Assembly (NCBI RefSeq): GCF_030272615.1
Contig: NC_081409.1
Location: 22,960,406-23,024,405 of the forward strand
Direction: 5' to 3'
DNA: 64,000 nucleotides
Source: Cryptomeria japonica
Lineage: Eukaryota; Streptophyta; Pinopsida; Cupressales; Cupressaceae
Translations under genes and position numbers: made by a program
In this document: in pieces, positions 45,358 through 57,432 of the stretch
How the letters are laid out: every line of letters starts with the position of its first letter
Position numbering within the stretch: the stretch's first letter is position 1
The notes under the pieces: model-generated
The model's database searches: none
The model's input: only the letters and a program-made list of their open reading frames with translations
What the model was told of the DNA's origin: nothing

Positions 45358-46250
45358 CACTTCTAACATAGCCCAAATTTCATGCAAAGGCATAAAATTT
45401 TTGGCACCACATCCTGGGTGACTATTTCAAACCATACAATGATCATTTTAACCTACAAATCAAGTTTTCTTTTTCTTTCTCAATAAAACCATCAGGCTGT
45501 CGAATACATATTTCTTCTTCAAGATACCCATGCAAGAAATCAATTTTAACAGTCATTTGTTTTGTCTCAAAATCACAAGCAACAACAATATATAATAGGA
45601 ATATAATAGAAGTTAGCTTAGCAACAAGAGAGAATAATTCACCTAAATCAACTCCCTCTCTCTGGGAGTAGCCCTTGGCCACTAGTTTGGCCTTGTACCT
45701 CTCTAACCAACCATCTGCTCCAAATTTCTTCTTAAATACCCACTTGTATCCAATGGGATTTCTTCCTTTGGGAAAACTAAGAAGATCCCAAGTGTCATAT
45801 CTATCCAAATCTGTCATCTCCTCCCGCATGACCTCCATCCAGGACTCACTTTCCTTAGAAGAGAATGCTTCCTTGTAAGATCTAGGTTCATTGTCAGTAC
45901 TTAATAAAGAAAACTTACCATGGAAATATTGTGGGCTATACCTATCAATTGGATTATATTATCTTGTGGACCTTCTCAAAGGTGGAGTAAGAGGTTCTTC
46001 CTCATGTTATTCTTCATTATTTTCAACTTCTTCTATTACAACAAAATCTTTAGAACTTTCACTTGAACTCTCGTCTTCTTCTTCGCCATATTCTTGTCCA
46101 TCTCTTTGTTCTTCCACATGTGCATATTCTTGCTTAGTTTCAAAATGCATTGTCTTTGACTTTTCCTTTGGTTGTTCTTCACCCGAGTCAACTCTAAATT
46201 CCCTGAAAAATCATATCTCTAGAAAAGATCATTTTATGGGTTAGAGAATT

Positions 46251-46791
46251 TCAAAGCTTATAACATTTTATAGTCTCGCCATATCCTACAAAGATGCATT
46301 TATGAGATTTTGGGTCCAATTTATCTTGCTTCTCTTGAGGCACATGAACAAAATCCTCACAACCAAAGACCCTTAAATATGAAATTGAATACTTTTTTCC
46401 CAACCACATCTCACAAAGTGTTTTATCAACAAGAGATTTACAAGGAGATCTATTAATTAAATAACAAGTAGTACCAACAACTTCTGACAAAAAACATTTA
46501 TCTAGCTTAGTACTACTTAACATGCTCCTAAATCTTTCCATAAATGTACGATTCATTCTTTCTACTACCCCTTTTTTTGGGGGAGTGTAAGGTGTAATTT
46601 TTTACCTAACAATTCTTGCATGCTTGCAAAACTCATCAAATTCCTTAGAGAAATACTCACCCTCATTGTCAAATCTCAATACTTTTATCTTATAATCTAA
46701 TTTATTTTCAACCAATGCCTGAAATTCCTTAAACTTAGTGAAAACTTTAGATTTTTAATGCATAAAATAAATCCAAGTATATCTTGAGCCA
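46251..46791 (-). pseudogene. Copia integrase core remnant
   Basis: From the cut at 46791 the minus strand reads SRYTWIYFMH, then LRFDNEGEYFSKEFDEFC, TPYTPPKKG with ERMNRTFMERFRSML (catalytic Glu) and AxYLINRSPCKSL. It continues to FVGYGETIKCYKL. The first catalytic Asp and the zinc-binding part are missing because gypsy B inserted just before SRYTW. Confidence 0.85.
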
Positions 46792-48387
46792 TGATAGGGA
46801 GATTCTCTCAAGGAGTTGCAATTTGGTTTAATAGACTAGGAGAAGGTGTTATTGTGGGCTCCCCTTTTTTTTTTAATGTCCTACTCTCCTTGTGAATCAA
46901 TTCCAACACCTTAACTCCTTTGGATAACTCTCTACCAACATGTTTTCTCCAGTTGCTCAAATCCAAGGCTTGAACTCATTCGAATAAGTTCAACCACCAA
47001 CATGCCTAAATCATTACACTTCACCTGCAGGGGACTGAGAGGGGTTTGATATGGTTTGAAAACTCCCACCATGTTGTTTTGGTGTTTTCTCCCTTTCATT
47101 TCCCTGTCGTTTTCATAGTTCCCTATTTTTGAGGCCTTGTAGCCCTATGAGCCCCTTTTAGCCCTCCTTTCATGGTTTTTGCTCTTTTGCTCTAAAACCT
47201 TCCAAAGGACCCCCCAGAAGCTTTGGTGTTAAGGATACCCATTTGGACACTCTTCAATATTTTGGAGATGAGGTGGTTTGATATGTCTGTATAGGTATGG
47301 CCCCCAAAATGGTTCTTTTGAAGGGTTTTAGGCTTGCGTGCTTTCACCAATGGGGTTTGCTGATCTCGACACCCTGTCAAACCTCTATACTCACACCGAG
47401 GCTCTGCATAACATCCAACTTCTATTCCAATCACTTGGAACTATTATATTTGATCTCCTCTACAAGAAATGATGAAAAGAGCAGTCATGATCCTAGTTGA
47501 GCTATGGCAGAGCTCGCCTAGGGCATGCTTTTAAAATGTCCAAATGCAACTTCCAAGTCATGAAACTTTGTATATACACTATACACAGAATCCATTACTT
47601 TAATCCCAAGGGCCATAGAGAAATCACAATGGGAATTCAAGTTGGAGCCATTTCTAGGGCCTTAACCCCTTTACTCAGACCGAGAGCAGTGAAAACAAGA
47701 AATAATTTTAATACACCAGTTAAACCCACACAATGAAAGGACACAAGTACTTTTTAAGAACCACAACAATATAGGCTAAGCATCCATTAAAGAAAAGTAC
47801 AGAAATCAATTCATTTAGTATGGACTACAATAAGCAATTTGACAATTTTAGAGAAAAATCTGGAAATTGCCTCAAGTTGCTATTCAAAATTCAATCTTTG
47901 GAGCTTCCAAATCCTTTACAATATTTTGAGTGGCCTTATATATTCCTACTCAATCAAAACTAGCCACCAATCAGACCTCTAACTACCATTTGAGCATTTT
48001 GTCAAAATTGCTCACATTCTTGCAAAATGTTGTCAAGCCACCATGACTTTTCCACTACAATGCATTTTGACAAATATTGCAAATATTGTAAATATTCACA
48101 CTCTTGACCCCCTAGGATGATTTCCTAACATCAAATTATACAAAATCCTTATGAGGCCTTACAAGAAGTTTTTCAAAATTTTGTTGTGTGATGCCATTTA
48201 AGGCTTACAATGGCACATAGGCGAAAACTGAGTAAATAAGATAATTTTAAGAACAAGAAAACTACAAAACAACTCAAAACCCACTCTTGGACTCTCCAAT
48301 AGTCCTTTATTCAACCATTGACCCAATTAGGATCAATCACACCAAAAATTGGAAGTTCACTAAGAAACCTTAGGTGCTCCTACACCA
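46792..48387 (-). repeat. 3' LTR of gypsy B
   Basis: 1596 bp. Minus-strand start TGGTGTAGGAGCACC at 48387 and end CTATCA at 46792. Matches 53078-53905 plus 62187-62811, apart from small indels such as five extra bases near 46798. Confidence 0.9.
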
Positions 48388-48400
48388 TACTCCCCCAATG
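48388..48400 (-). promoter_or_regulatory. Polypurine tract of gypsy B
   Basis: Minus strand CATTGGGGGAGTA directly before the 3' LTR, the same form as in gypsy A (GCGGGGGAGTA). Confidence 0.8.
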
Positions 48401-48526
48401 AGAAAGAAGTCAAGCGACTCCTTTAGGAAACAAAGAGAGGTCAATTCCAACCATTGAAAAGTTTGCTTCAAGTACCCAAGTGGCCTCAGATTCTGGAAGA
48501 TGTTGTCATTTAACCAAATACTCCAT

Positions 48527-49995
48527 CTAGGCGATTTGTCTAGTCTTTTTGAGAATCCTTGAATCCAACACCTTCTCGGCTTGTAGCATGGTTGGAGGTG
48601 GAAAAGGTAGGTCTGAAAGTGACCGAGAGACATTTGAAACTCTATTGTACTCCTCTGGAATTGTGCCTTTGTATTGTACCAAGTCTGCAACATTTAAAAT
48701 AGGAGACAAAGCTATGTCCCCGGGTAGATCAATCTTGTAAGCATTTTGTCCATACTTAGCCAAGACCTTACAAGGTCCAATCCTTCTCATTTGAATTTTT
48801 TTGGGTACACCTTTTTAATCCTTGCATTGTTCAAGTGGACCATGACTAAGTCACCAATAGAAAATTGCACATTCTTCCTCTTTTCATCCACTTTGTCCTT
48901 TATTCTTTGAGAGTTTTCTTGTAAAGCTTGCCTAACTTGCTCATGAACATCCTTCATGGACTGAGCCATATCAATATCATGTCCACTCCTTTTCTCCATA
49001 CTTCCAAGGTCTCTAAGCTCCAACACACCTCTTGGATGAATCTCATAAACTACTTCAAAAGGACTCTTGTCAGTTGATCTATTTACACTGTCATTATAAG
49101 CATACTCATCTTGATGGATGATCTGATCCCAAGCTTGCCCATACTCCTTTGTCAAACATCTAAGAAGGTTCCCAAGTGTCCTATTTACCACCTCTATTTG
49201 GCCATCCATTTTGGGATGGTATGCTAAGCTAAAAGACAAGTTAGTACCCAATCAATGCCATAAAGTTTTCCCAAAATGACCAATGAACTTGGTATCTCTA
49301 TCTGACACTATGTTGATTGGAAAACCATAAATCCTTATGACCTCTTTGAAAAAAAAATGAGCAATATGGCTAGCATCATGAGTCACCTTACATGGAATAA
49401 AATGGGCCATTTTCCTGAATCTATCTACTACAACATAGATGTTATCAAATCTAGTTTTGGTCTTGGGTAAACCAAAAATTAAATCCATACTTACACACTC
49501 CCATGGCCGGTTTGGGATAGGTAATGGCTGATAGAGTCTCGCATTGCAAGAAGTTCCCTTTGCCTTTTGACAAACAACACATTGTTCAACATACTTTCTG
49601 ATATCCCTTTGCATCTTTGGCCAATAAAAGAATCTTTGAATAAGTTCCAAGGTTTTATTCAACCCAAAATGACCACTCAAGCATCCATTGTGCTTCTCTT
49701 GTATCAATTTCTCTCTCATGGACCCTCTTGGCATACAAAGTTGTCCTCCTTTAAACAAAAGACCATCTTGCAAAGTAAAATCTGCATATTCACTATGAAA
49801 ATGATTCCTAAACTCTTGGCAAACCTTGTAGATGTCAGCAAAATCTTCATCATCTTGATATAGCCCTTTGAAACTATCAACCCCAATGCTCTTGAGTAGC
49901 ACTTCTTGAACTGTTAGTAATCTTCTACTTAATGCATCAGCAACCTTATTGCATTGACCTTTCTTATGCTTAATGGTAAAGGTATAAGATTGCAA
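48527..49995 (-). pseudogene. Integrase of gypsy B
   Basis: HHCC zinc part in HFGLNKTLELIQRFFYWP and CVVCQKAK. Core Asp in CVSMDLIFGLP and IVSDRDTKF, Glu in HPKMDGQIEVVNRTLGN. The C-terminal part has IGDLVMVHL, RIGPCKVLAKYGQNAYKIDL and LNVADLVQYKG. Frameshifted near 48790 and near the stop at 49252. I did not see a chromodomain after it. Confidence 0.88.
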
Positions 49996-50485
49996 TTACT
50001 CTACCCATTTGATATGCCTATGATTCAACTTTTTTGGGGAGTTGAGGAAACTAAGAGCTTGATTATCAGTATAAACCACAAATTCTTTAGGTAATAAGTA
50101 ATTCCTCCATTTTCTAAGTGTTTGAACAAGTGTATATAATTCCAAATCATAGGAAGAATACCTTTTCTTGTCTTCATTGAGCTTTTCACTGAAGAATGCA
50201 ACTGGTCTATTGTCTTGGCTTAGGACTGCTCCAACTGCTATGTTGCTTGCATCACATTCAATGGTGAAGAGTTTGTAAAATCTTGGGAGAACAAGGATAG
50301 GTTAAGTAGCCACCTTTGTCTTCAAGAGTTAAAACCCTTTATGTGCCTCTTTTGTCCATTGAAACTTAGTCTTTACACCTCCTTTGATTGTATCAAGCAT
50401 AGGTGTACATATCTCACTAAACCCTCTGATGAACTTCCTGTAAAACTGAGCCAAACCATGAAAACTCCTCACTTCACTTGTTATT
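49996..50485 (-). pseudogene. RNase H of gypsy B
   Basis: TIECDASNIAVGAVLSQ, YSSYDLELYTLV, VVYTDNQALSFL and VADALSRR give all catalytic acids of the gypsy RNase H. The upstream connection has [20 protein letters not shown]. Shifted relative to RT and broken by stops. Confidence 0.85.
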
Positions 50486-51202
50486 TTAGGTGTAGGCCAA
50501 CTGATTATTGCTTCCACTTTTTGAGGTATCCATCTTCAAATCACCACTTGAGATTACAAACCCAAGATATACCAACTCCTGTTTCATGAACTCACATTTC
50601 TCCAAATTGATAGTTAGTTGTTCATCACATAATTTCTTCAATACAATATCCATATGCTTAAGATGTTCTTCTTTAAATTTACTAAAAATCAAGATGTGAT
50701 CTAGATAAAAAACAACAAATTTACTGATGTAATCTTTGAGCACTTCATTCATGAGCCTCATGAATGTTTTAGGGGCATTTGTGAGTCCAAATGGCATGAC
50801 AAGCCATTCATAAAGACCTTCTGTGGTTTTGAATGTTGTCTTTCACTCATCTCCCTCCTTGATTTTGATTTGGTGGTAGCCATTCTTGAGGTCTATCTTG
50901 GTGAAATACTTAGCACCCCCTAAAAAATCCATCAAATCTTCAATTCTTGGAATAGGAAATCTATATCTAATTGTAATTTTGTTGATGGCTCTTGAATCAG
51001 TACAAATTCTCCAAGTACCTCCCTTCTTAGGTGCCAAAATGGTGGGAATTGCACATGGGATGATGCTTTTTCTTATCAAACCATTATCCAAAAGTTCTCG
51101 GATTTGCTTAGCCACTTATTTGTTCTGCTCCGGTGTCATTTTGTAGGCTGCTTTATTAGGTAATGAGGCTCTGGGTATAAAGTCAATCTGATGGCTTATG
51201 GC
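50486..51202 (-). pseudogene. Reverse transcriptase of gypsy B, mutated active site
   Basis: [41 protein letters not shown] (catalytic Asp) and [20 protein letters not shown] identify a gypsy RT. The normal YLDD active site reads [11 protein letters not shown], so the second Asp of the pair is His and the enzyme would be dead. A stop lies at about 50840 (position of a Trp in relatives). Confidence 0.9.
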
Positions 51203-51685
51203 TCATTGAGGAGGCAAGGTAGCAGATGTTCCATCACTTATAATCTCCTTAAACTGATTGAGTGTTTTTTGCACTTCGTCAGGAATACAAACTTTCTTGT
51301 CCTTCTTTTCCTCTTTTGGTTTCACAACAAGTGCAAACCCCACTCCTCCTTCTTTGAGAGTGTTTATGAACTCCTTCTCACCAACTAGTAACACATTTGA
51401 ACCTTTAGATCTGCTCTCTTCTTCATCTCCTATGGAGTGAATTTTGTAAGTAACTCCATCCTTTTGAAAGGTGTAGGAATTCTTTTCTCCATGGTGTATT
51501 GCTTTTCTATCAAATTGCCAAGGCCTACCTGGGAGTAGGTGGCATGCATCCATTGGCAAGATATCACACAAAATATTGTCTTTGTAAACTCCTATGGTGA
51601 ACTCAACCCAATTTTTCTCATTCACCAAAACATGTTGCCCCTTGTTGAGCCAAGTAACCCTATAAGGATCACTATGTGGGATTAT
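51203..51685 (-). pseudogene. Protease C-terminal part and linker of gypsy B
   Basis: LCDILPMDACHLLPGRPWQF is the flap/second half of the aspartic protease domain (gypsy A has CDVVPMTCCHLLLG). It is followed by a Lys/Glu-rich linker to RT. Bounded by stops at 51203 and 51686. Confidence 0.8.
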
Positions 51686-53017
51686 TTATAGTTTGAGTTT
51701 GCTTACTGCTTCTTCTGACACTATATTATCAGTGGATCCTAAATCCACCACCACTCTACACACCCTACCCATGATCTTGTACTTTATCCCAAACAAGGAT
51801 CTTCTTTGACTAGGTTCCTCCTTTACTGGCTCTTTGATCAAAACTCTTCTTATCATGAGGTTCTCTCCAACCTCAAAATCTAAGCTCACCTCTGGTGACT
51901 TCACATTTGTTGAATCCTCTTGAACATTACTCACTCTCCATTCACCTCCTTGGGATGAAGAAGACTTCTTAGAGCATCTATAAGTAAGGTGCCCAAGCTG
52001 ATGAAAGTTGTAGCACTTCATTATGGAGAAATAGGACCCCCTTCCTGGTCCACTAGACCTTCCTCTACTAAAGTTTCTAGATCCCCTTCCTCTATAGTTG
52101 CTCTTGCTATTGGAATCCCCACTTTTATCTACTAAATTGGATTCCCCTTGGGATATTTGGTCTACACCTCTGCCACCAAAGCTACCTCTATGTCCTTAGC
52201 CATCTCTTCCCCTACCTCTGCCTCTATTACTTTGCTCTTATTTCTTTTTACTCTTCTCTTCCACTTTGAGTGCCAATTGATAGCAGTTGTGGATAGTACT
52301 AGGACACAACAAGCTTAAATCTTCTTAGATATTGCACCAAAAACCATTCAAGTACTTGGAAACCTTGATGCTTTTATCTTCTACCACCTTGGATCTCAAA
52401 CACAGCTTCTGAAATTCTTCAGTGTAGTTGCTCACATCTAGTTCTCTTTGTCTCAAATTTTGTCTCCTTTTGTGTAGTTGGATCTCATAGTCTTCAAGGA
52501 TATAGGCTTCTCTCACCTTGGCTAACATTCCTTTCCAAGTGGCAATTGGGTTCTTACCCTCCTTTTCTCTCTCCTCTTGGATGAACTTCCACCAAGTCAA
52601 GGTTGCTCCTCTCAATCTAGATTTGGCTACCTTCACCTTTTGGGTTTCACTAACTCCATCACACTCAAAGTGATTCTCTAACCCTTCAATCCACTCCATA
52701 ACCACTTTTGGTTCCATTTTTCCACTAAAAAGTGGCACTCGTTCTAGGGACTTACCCCCTAAGGCTTTGATGGCTCTAAGGAAAGGTTATTCTGGAAAAA
52801 CAAGATCTAGTTCAGGTGTACCATCCTCTTCTACCTCTTCTTTACCATGTTCTTCATTGACTTTGATAGTCACCTTCTCGGTGTTGTATTCTACTTCACC
52901 TAGTTTATTCTCCAATCGTTCCAACTTTTCCCTGAGGATTCTTTTCTCTTCCTCTTGTTCTTCTACCCTTTTGGATAACTCTGCATTAGTCACCATTCTG
53001 AAACTATTTTCACCCAC
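51686..53017 (-). pseudogene. Gag, zinc knuckle and protease N-part of gypsy B
   Basis: A coiled-coil start (KRVEEQEEEKRILREKLERL) is followed by the capsid: PLFSGKMEPKVVMEWIEGLE and LRGATLTWWKFIQEE. An Arg/Gly-rich stretch follows. The knuckle CYNFHQLGHLTYRC has Phe for the second Cys. The protease site reads VVVDLGSTDNIVSEE, Leu for the usual Ser. Stops at 52787, 52325 and others. Closely parallels the gag of gypsy A (same motif order, LRGxxLxWW). Confidence 0.85.
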
Positions 53018-53060
53018 AGATCAATCTCTAACATAAACTGCTTCCTTCCCAAGTCTTATT

Positions 53061-53074
53061 GGGCTCTAATACCA
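53061..53074 (-). promoter_or_regulatory. Primer binding site of gypsy B
   Basis: Minus strand TGGTATTAGAGCCC, three bases after the 5' LTR; initiator Met tRNA type with one change. Confidence 0.8.
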
Positions 53075-53077
53075 CTT

Positions 53078-53905
53078 TGATAGTTCTCTCAAGGAGTTTC
53101 AATTTGGTTTAATAGACTAGGAGAAGGTGTTATTGTGGTCTCCCTTATTTGTTTTTATGCCCTACTCTACTTGTGAATCAATTCCAACACCTTAACTCCT
53201 TTGTAGAACTCTCTACCAACATGTTTTCTCCAGTTGCTCAAATCCAAGGCTAGAACTAACTCGAATAAGTTCAACCACCAACATGCTTAAATCATTACAC
53301 TTCACCTGTAGGGGACTAAGAGGGGTTTGAGATGTTTTGACAACTCCCACCATGTGGTTTTGGTGTTTGCTCCCTTTCACTTCCCTATCATTTTTATAGT
53401 TTCATATTTTCGAGGCCTTGTAGGCCTATGAGCCCCTTTTAGCCCTCCTTTCATGATTTTTGCTCTTTTGCTCTAAAACCTTCCAAAGGACCCCCCAGAA
53501 GCTTTGGTGATAAGGATACCTATTTGGACACTCTTGAAGATTTGGAGATGAAGTGGTATGATATGTCCGTACAAGTACAACCCCCAAAATGGCTCTATTG
53601 AAGGGTTTTAGGCTTGTGTGCTTTCACAAATGAGGTTTGTTGATCTCCACACCCTGTTAAACCTCCATACTCACACTGAGGATTTGCATAACATCCAAAT
53701 TCTATGCCAATCACTTGGAACTATTAGATTTGATCTCCCCTGCAAGAAATGATGAAAAGAGCAGTCATGATCCTGGCTGAGCTATGGCAGAGCTCGCCTA
53801 GGGCATGCTTTTAAAATGTCCAAATGCAACTTCTAGGTCATAAAACTTTGAATATACACTATACACTAACTCCATTACCCGAATCCCAAGGGGCATAGAT
53901 AAAAC
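53078..53905 (-). repeat. 5' LTR of gypsy B, inner part
   Basis: Direct copy of the first half of 46792-48387 on the plus strand, cut at 53905 by copia C. Confidence 0.9.
53901..53905. repeat. Target site duplication of copia C, left (AAAAC)
   Basis: AAAAC directly before TGTTAGG; exact copy at 62187-62191. The undisturbed gypsy B LTR copy at about 47612-47630 shows that the two sides were once continuous. Confidence 0.88.
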
Positions 53906-56651
53906 TGTTAGGATAACCGGTGAACAACTAAGAGGGGGGGTGAATCAGTTGTTAATAGATTATATCATTTAATCCACTTAATAACCTTTAACCAGATTAA
54001 GTACCGGTAAAGTAGAAATAGGTACCGGTAAGAAATAAAATTTAACAATGAAATAGATAATCAACACAATGCAACCATATCACATAACACCATGATTTGT
54101 ACGTGGAAAACCCGGAAAGGGAAAAACCAAGGTGGGAAGCCTACCCACAGCCAGAAGATACTTCTACAGAAAGTATGTGATACAATGAGGGGCCTGCACA
54201 TGCAGGAAGGCACACTACCTAGAGCGTACTGCTCATTACAAAAGAGTCTCATTGATTATAGAGAGGTTATAACTACCTCAAGATAAATGGACAACAATTC
54301 AGAATAATGAACTGCCAGAGATAGCATCTACCATGCCTTATTACAGTCCCGATTAAGCTCAATACCAGAGGCCTTTGACCTCTTCCTTGATCCCAATTTG
54401 ATCACCTATGATCGACCAAATCTCCTTCGCATATGATATTACATTCCAAGATCATGACACATAATCCTCATTCCATACCCACGATCTGCAATGAGATCTT
54501 ACATCATTTTATACCAACCCTAAGGCCTAAACCAATTAAGTCGACCACCTAAAAGAATTACAATAAGATCTGGTGCAGGGGCACCCCTTCAACATGATCA
54601 TTCAGGCTCAGAGGAGGAAGAATAAGACCTTAAACATGTCTTAGGATGTTTTCCTTGTGTTTCAATCATACATTTTGTGTTTGTAATAAAGGACCCCATC
54701 TTGTGAGCCAAACTCCTATTTTGGCATCTTGATAAGCCAATCAGGACTTTTGGACAAAAAGGGACTAAGTATGCTTAGGATAGGTTTGTCCTAGTGGTTT
54801 TAGTTTTTTATGTGCTTCTAGGGTGTTTAGAGGTGCTAGTCTTGACCCAAGTCATTCGAGTGCAAGAAATGACATTTTTGACAAATTTGTCAAAAGTTGT
54901 CATGAGCAACTTTTTCTGCAATTTTTGATTTTTTGTTGGTTTAACTCCTCCAATAGCTCTAACCTCTTATTTTCGGTTGAGAGAAGCTGTAGAGGAGTAT
55001 AAACACCTTGAGGACATAATTCCCAAAGAGAGGCTATACAGAGAAAGATTTTATGATTGCAAGCAATAAGAAATTCTGAGTTTTTCCTGCAACTGTGAGG
55101 TTTTGGCACAGGGTATGGAGTTGTACGAATTAGGACCAATCCCCAATGTTGTGATTTTGTGAGTTACCAATTATTTGGTCTTGATCATTTGTTTTGCTCC
55201 AGATATCCAAGTTTTGTTGTAGGTACCCGGAAAACCAGGGTTTTGCCTTCTCGTGGCCATAACTCGCAACCTATTCATCTAAAAATCATGGTAGTGGGTG
55301 GGATGCAAGTGTGGCCTATTTATTCTATGATTACAAAGGAATTTTTCAGGAGGAGCAAGGGATATGTGTGTTTGATCAAGCCATAGGTAGACATCTCCAT
55401 GTGGCTACCTAGCCCTTAGACTGCAATAATTACCCTAGAAGACAATTGGTGATGATTCCAAGAGTGTAACCCTAGAATCTATAATATTTTATGGTTCCCC
55501 ACATGCCCATGGGGTTTTGGTTGTAAGGTATGTCCATTTTTATATAGTTACTTCACAATTGGTGGCCTAATTAGCCCTTTAGGACATTTGGTCATCACCG
55601 GGTTTAGACCTTTCCTTGTCAAATATTGACTTCTCCTTTTGGGGGATTGGGTAAGACCATAAAGGGTATCTGAATCGGTGATTTTTTTGCTAGGGTTTTT
55701 GGAAAAGTTTGGACTTAATGTCCCATTACCCGTCTCCAAGGGCTACAAGCAAATAGGCCTAATTGTGAAGGTGTCATAGGGAATTGGGTTGAATCCTTGA
55801 AACCAGTGTTTGGTCTGGTACATGTGAGTGTTGTATGATCCAAAATAGGGATTGTGAAGGTTAGGAACCTTAGGAGGCTTCATGATACATAATGGAGCAA
55901 GTTACCCAATTTGAGTAGTATGAACCTTGGAGTGAAATGAGAAGCTAGAACTAAGAGTGTAGAACCTTGCTTTATAGGATCCTCTTGGTGTGTTGAGGGG
56001 TCAGTGTCATACATCCTGAAGTATTTGACAAGATACAAGAAGGGCTATGCATCAAGATGATTACATAAATCCATATTATAATGATATGTCATGTCAGCTT
56101 AAGACCAAAACAATAATAACCAATTCATAGAACATCTTGAAACATCCCGGTAACGTGTAGAGTACATGTTAACATGATACCGATCCATAACCTAGATAGG
56201 TACCAGACCTATTCTGGGTCCACCATGCCAAAGCAATGCCTTCAAGCAGTTGAAGCACGATCAGAGAACATCTTCAGCATCCTGAAATCCATGTAGAAGC
56301 CGCACCAACACCACTTATGCATCCTGTCAAGATTCCTCAATGAAATCTCTATCAGTTAAACCTTAAACCAATATCGGTATAGGTTTACAAGAGTGTATGA
56401 TACATATGATTACCAAGTCAATACCACCTGACCAAAACATGCTCCAAGAACATGGAACACATAAAATCAAACATACTCCATTGATCCAATCATGTCGAAA
56501 GTGTCCAACAAGTAGTCTCTTTTGTCGGTAACACTAGATCTTCTACCGGTAACCAAAACTTGTATGTCGGCAACCAACCATAACAGCTAGTGTTGACATC
56601 AATGATAAAACATCAATGCAACACATAATCAATTCATCCATAATTCCAACA
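53906..56651 (-). repeat. 3' LTR of copia C, enlarged by a nested solo LTR
   Basis: Total 2746 bp. Removing the 1484-bp insert and its 5-bp duplication leaves 1257 bp, against 1259 bp in the 5' LTR. A minus-strand TATA box (TATAAAAT) lies at 54506-54513. Confidence 0.92.
54571..56054 (+). mobile_element. Solo LTR D
   Basis: Starts TGGTGCAGGGGCACC and ends TGCATCA, with a 5-bp target duplication AGATC (54566-54570) / AGATG (56055-56059), one mismatch. The 5' LTR of copia C at about 61590 shows the empty site. No internal sequence, so it is the product of LTR-LTR recombination. Related to the gypsy A LTR by its tip and by short inner blocks (ATTACCCG, GGTGTCATAGG). Confidence 0.88.
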
Positions 56652-56735
56652 ATCTCCCCCTTTGGTATTGATGGCAACACTAGATGTGAAAAACATCTGA
56701 GTACCAAAAAATGCCAAACAAGTCTCCCCCTGTGG
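56652..56735 (-). promoter_or_regulatory. Polypurine tract and second PPT-like block of copia C
   Basis: Plus strand ATCTCCCCCTTTGG (56652-56665) and TCTCCCCCTGTGG (from 56723). Confidence 0.75.
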
Positions 56736-56769
56736 AAGACGACCATCAATCTCCTGAATATCAATAAGT

Positions 56770-57432
56770 CTATGTCGGAGGGACATAAACCTCTAATTTG
56801 TCTCTCAAATACTCAAATGATTCCTTAGACAGAGGTTTAGTGAATATATCTGCAATCTGATCTTTAGTGTTCACTTAAACCAATTTGACTTCCTTTCCTT
56901 CTACCTTGTCCTTTGGAAAGTTATACTTTATTGATATATGCTTAGTCTTAGAGTGAAATACCTGATTCTTAGACATGTCAATAGCTGCAGAGTTATCACT
57001 GTAGATAACTACCGGTTCACTATAATTTACCTTGATATCCTTCAACATTTTCTTCATCCACAAGACTTGAGTGCAATAAGTTGATGTTGCAACATACTCA
57101 GCTTCTGCAGTAGATAAAGAAATGCATGACTATTTTTTGTTGATCCATGAAACCAGTTTCTTTCCAAGAAATAAATCTCCACCAGAAGTGCTCTTCATGT
57201 CATCAGTATCTCCTGCCCGATCTGAATCAGTATATGCACATAAAGTGAAATCATTATCTTTAGAATACCATAAGCCATATTCCGTTGTTCCTTGCAAATA
57301 CCAGAATATCCTCTTTACTGCACATTCATGATTTTCTTTAGGATTACTTTGATATCTTGAAACAATACTTACTGCATTCATAATATCTGATCTAGTTTGA
57401 GTTAAATATAACAGACCACCAATCATAGACTT
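56770..57432 (-). pseudogene. RNase H of copia C
   Basis: MIGGLLYLTQTRSDIMNAV, LCAYTDSDRAGDTDDMKSTS, SLSTAEAEYVA, YSDNSAAIDMSKNQVFHSK and IADIFTKPLSKESFEYLRD are in order in one frame, ending at a TAG at 56770. Stops inside: 57130-57132 (TAG), 56875-56877 (TAA); the next upstream stop is 57433-57435. Confidence 0.9.

Larger units (their letters stand above)
44730..45838 (-). pseudogene. Copia reverse transcriptase remnant, split by TRIM 1
   Basis: The upstream part (45443-45838) has the RVT_2 start: DTWDLLSFPKGRNPIGYKWV, RYKAKLVAKGYSQREGVD and DFLHGYLEEEICIRQPDGF. The downstream part (44730-44980) has LYVDDMLF, the catalytic Asp pair, and GMEINKD. Reading across the TRIM when it is set aside restores one frame (SEEDHYIYIKV), so the insertion came later than most of the coding decay here. 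Confidence 0.85.
43990..46791 (-). mobile_element. Copia pol fragment (integrase to RNase H)
   Basis: The minus strand encodes, from right to left, the second half of integrase, a Ser/Glu-rich linker (45839-46250), RT and RNase H of a Ty1/copia element. It is cut at 46791 in the integrase core by gypsy B. The upstream half (gag, protease, integrase N-terminus) must lie beyond the right edge of the window, past the nested insertions. A TRIM interrupts its RT. Different lineage from copia C. Confidence 0.85.
46792..53905 (-). mobile_element. Gypsy element B, main part
   Basis: Minus-strand Ty3/gypsy element: 3' LTR 46792-48387, polypurine tract 48388-48400, integrase, RNase H, RT, protease, gag, primer site 53061-53074 and the first 828 bp of the 5' LTR (53078-53905). 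Copia C interrupts the 5' LTR at 53905, and the rest is at 62187-62811. Gene order PR-RT-RNH-IN confirms gypsy. The frame is kept from gag to RT, shifts once near 50500 and again near 48790. Stops are mostly explicable by C-to-T changes. Confidence 0.92.
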
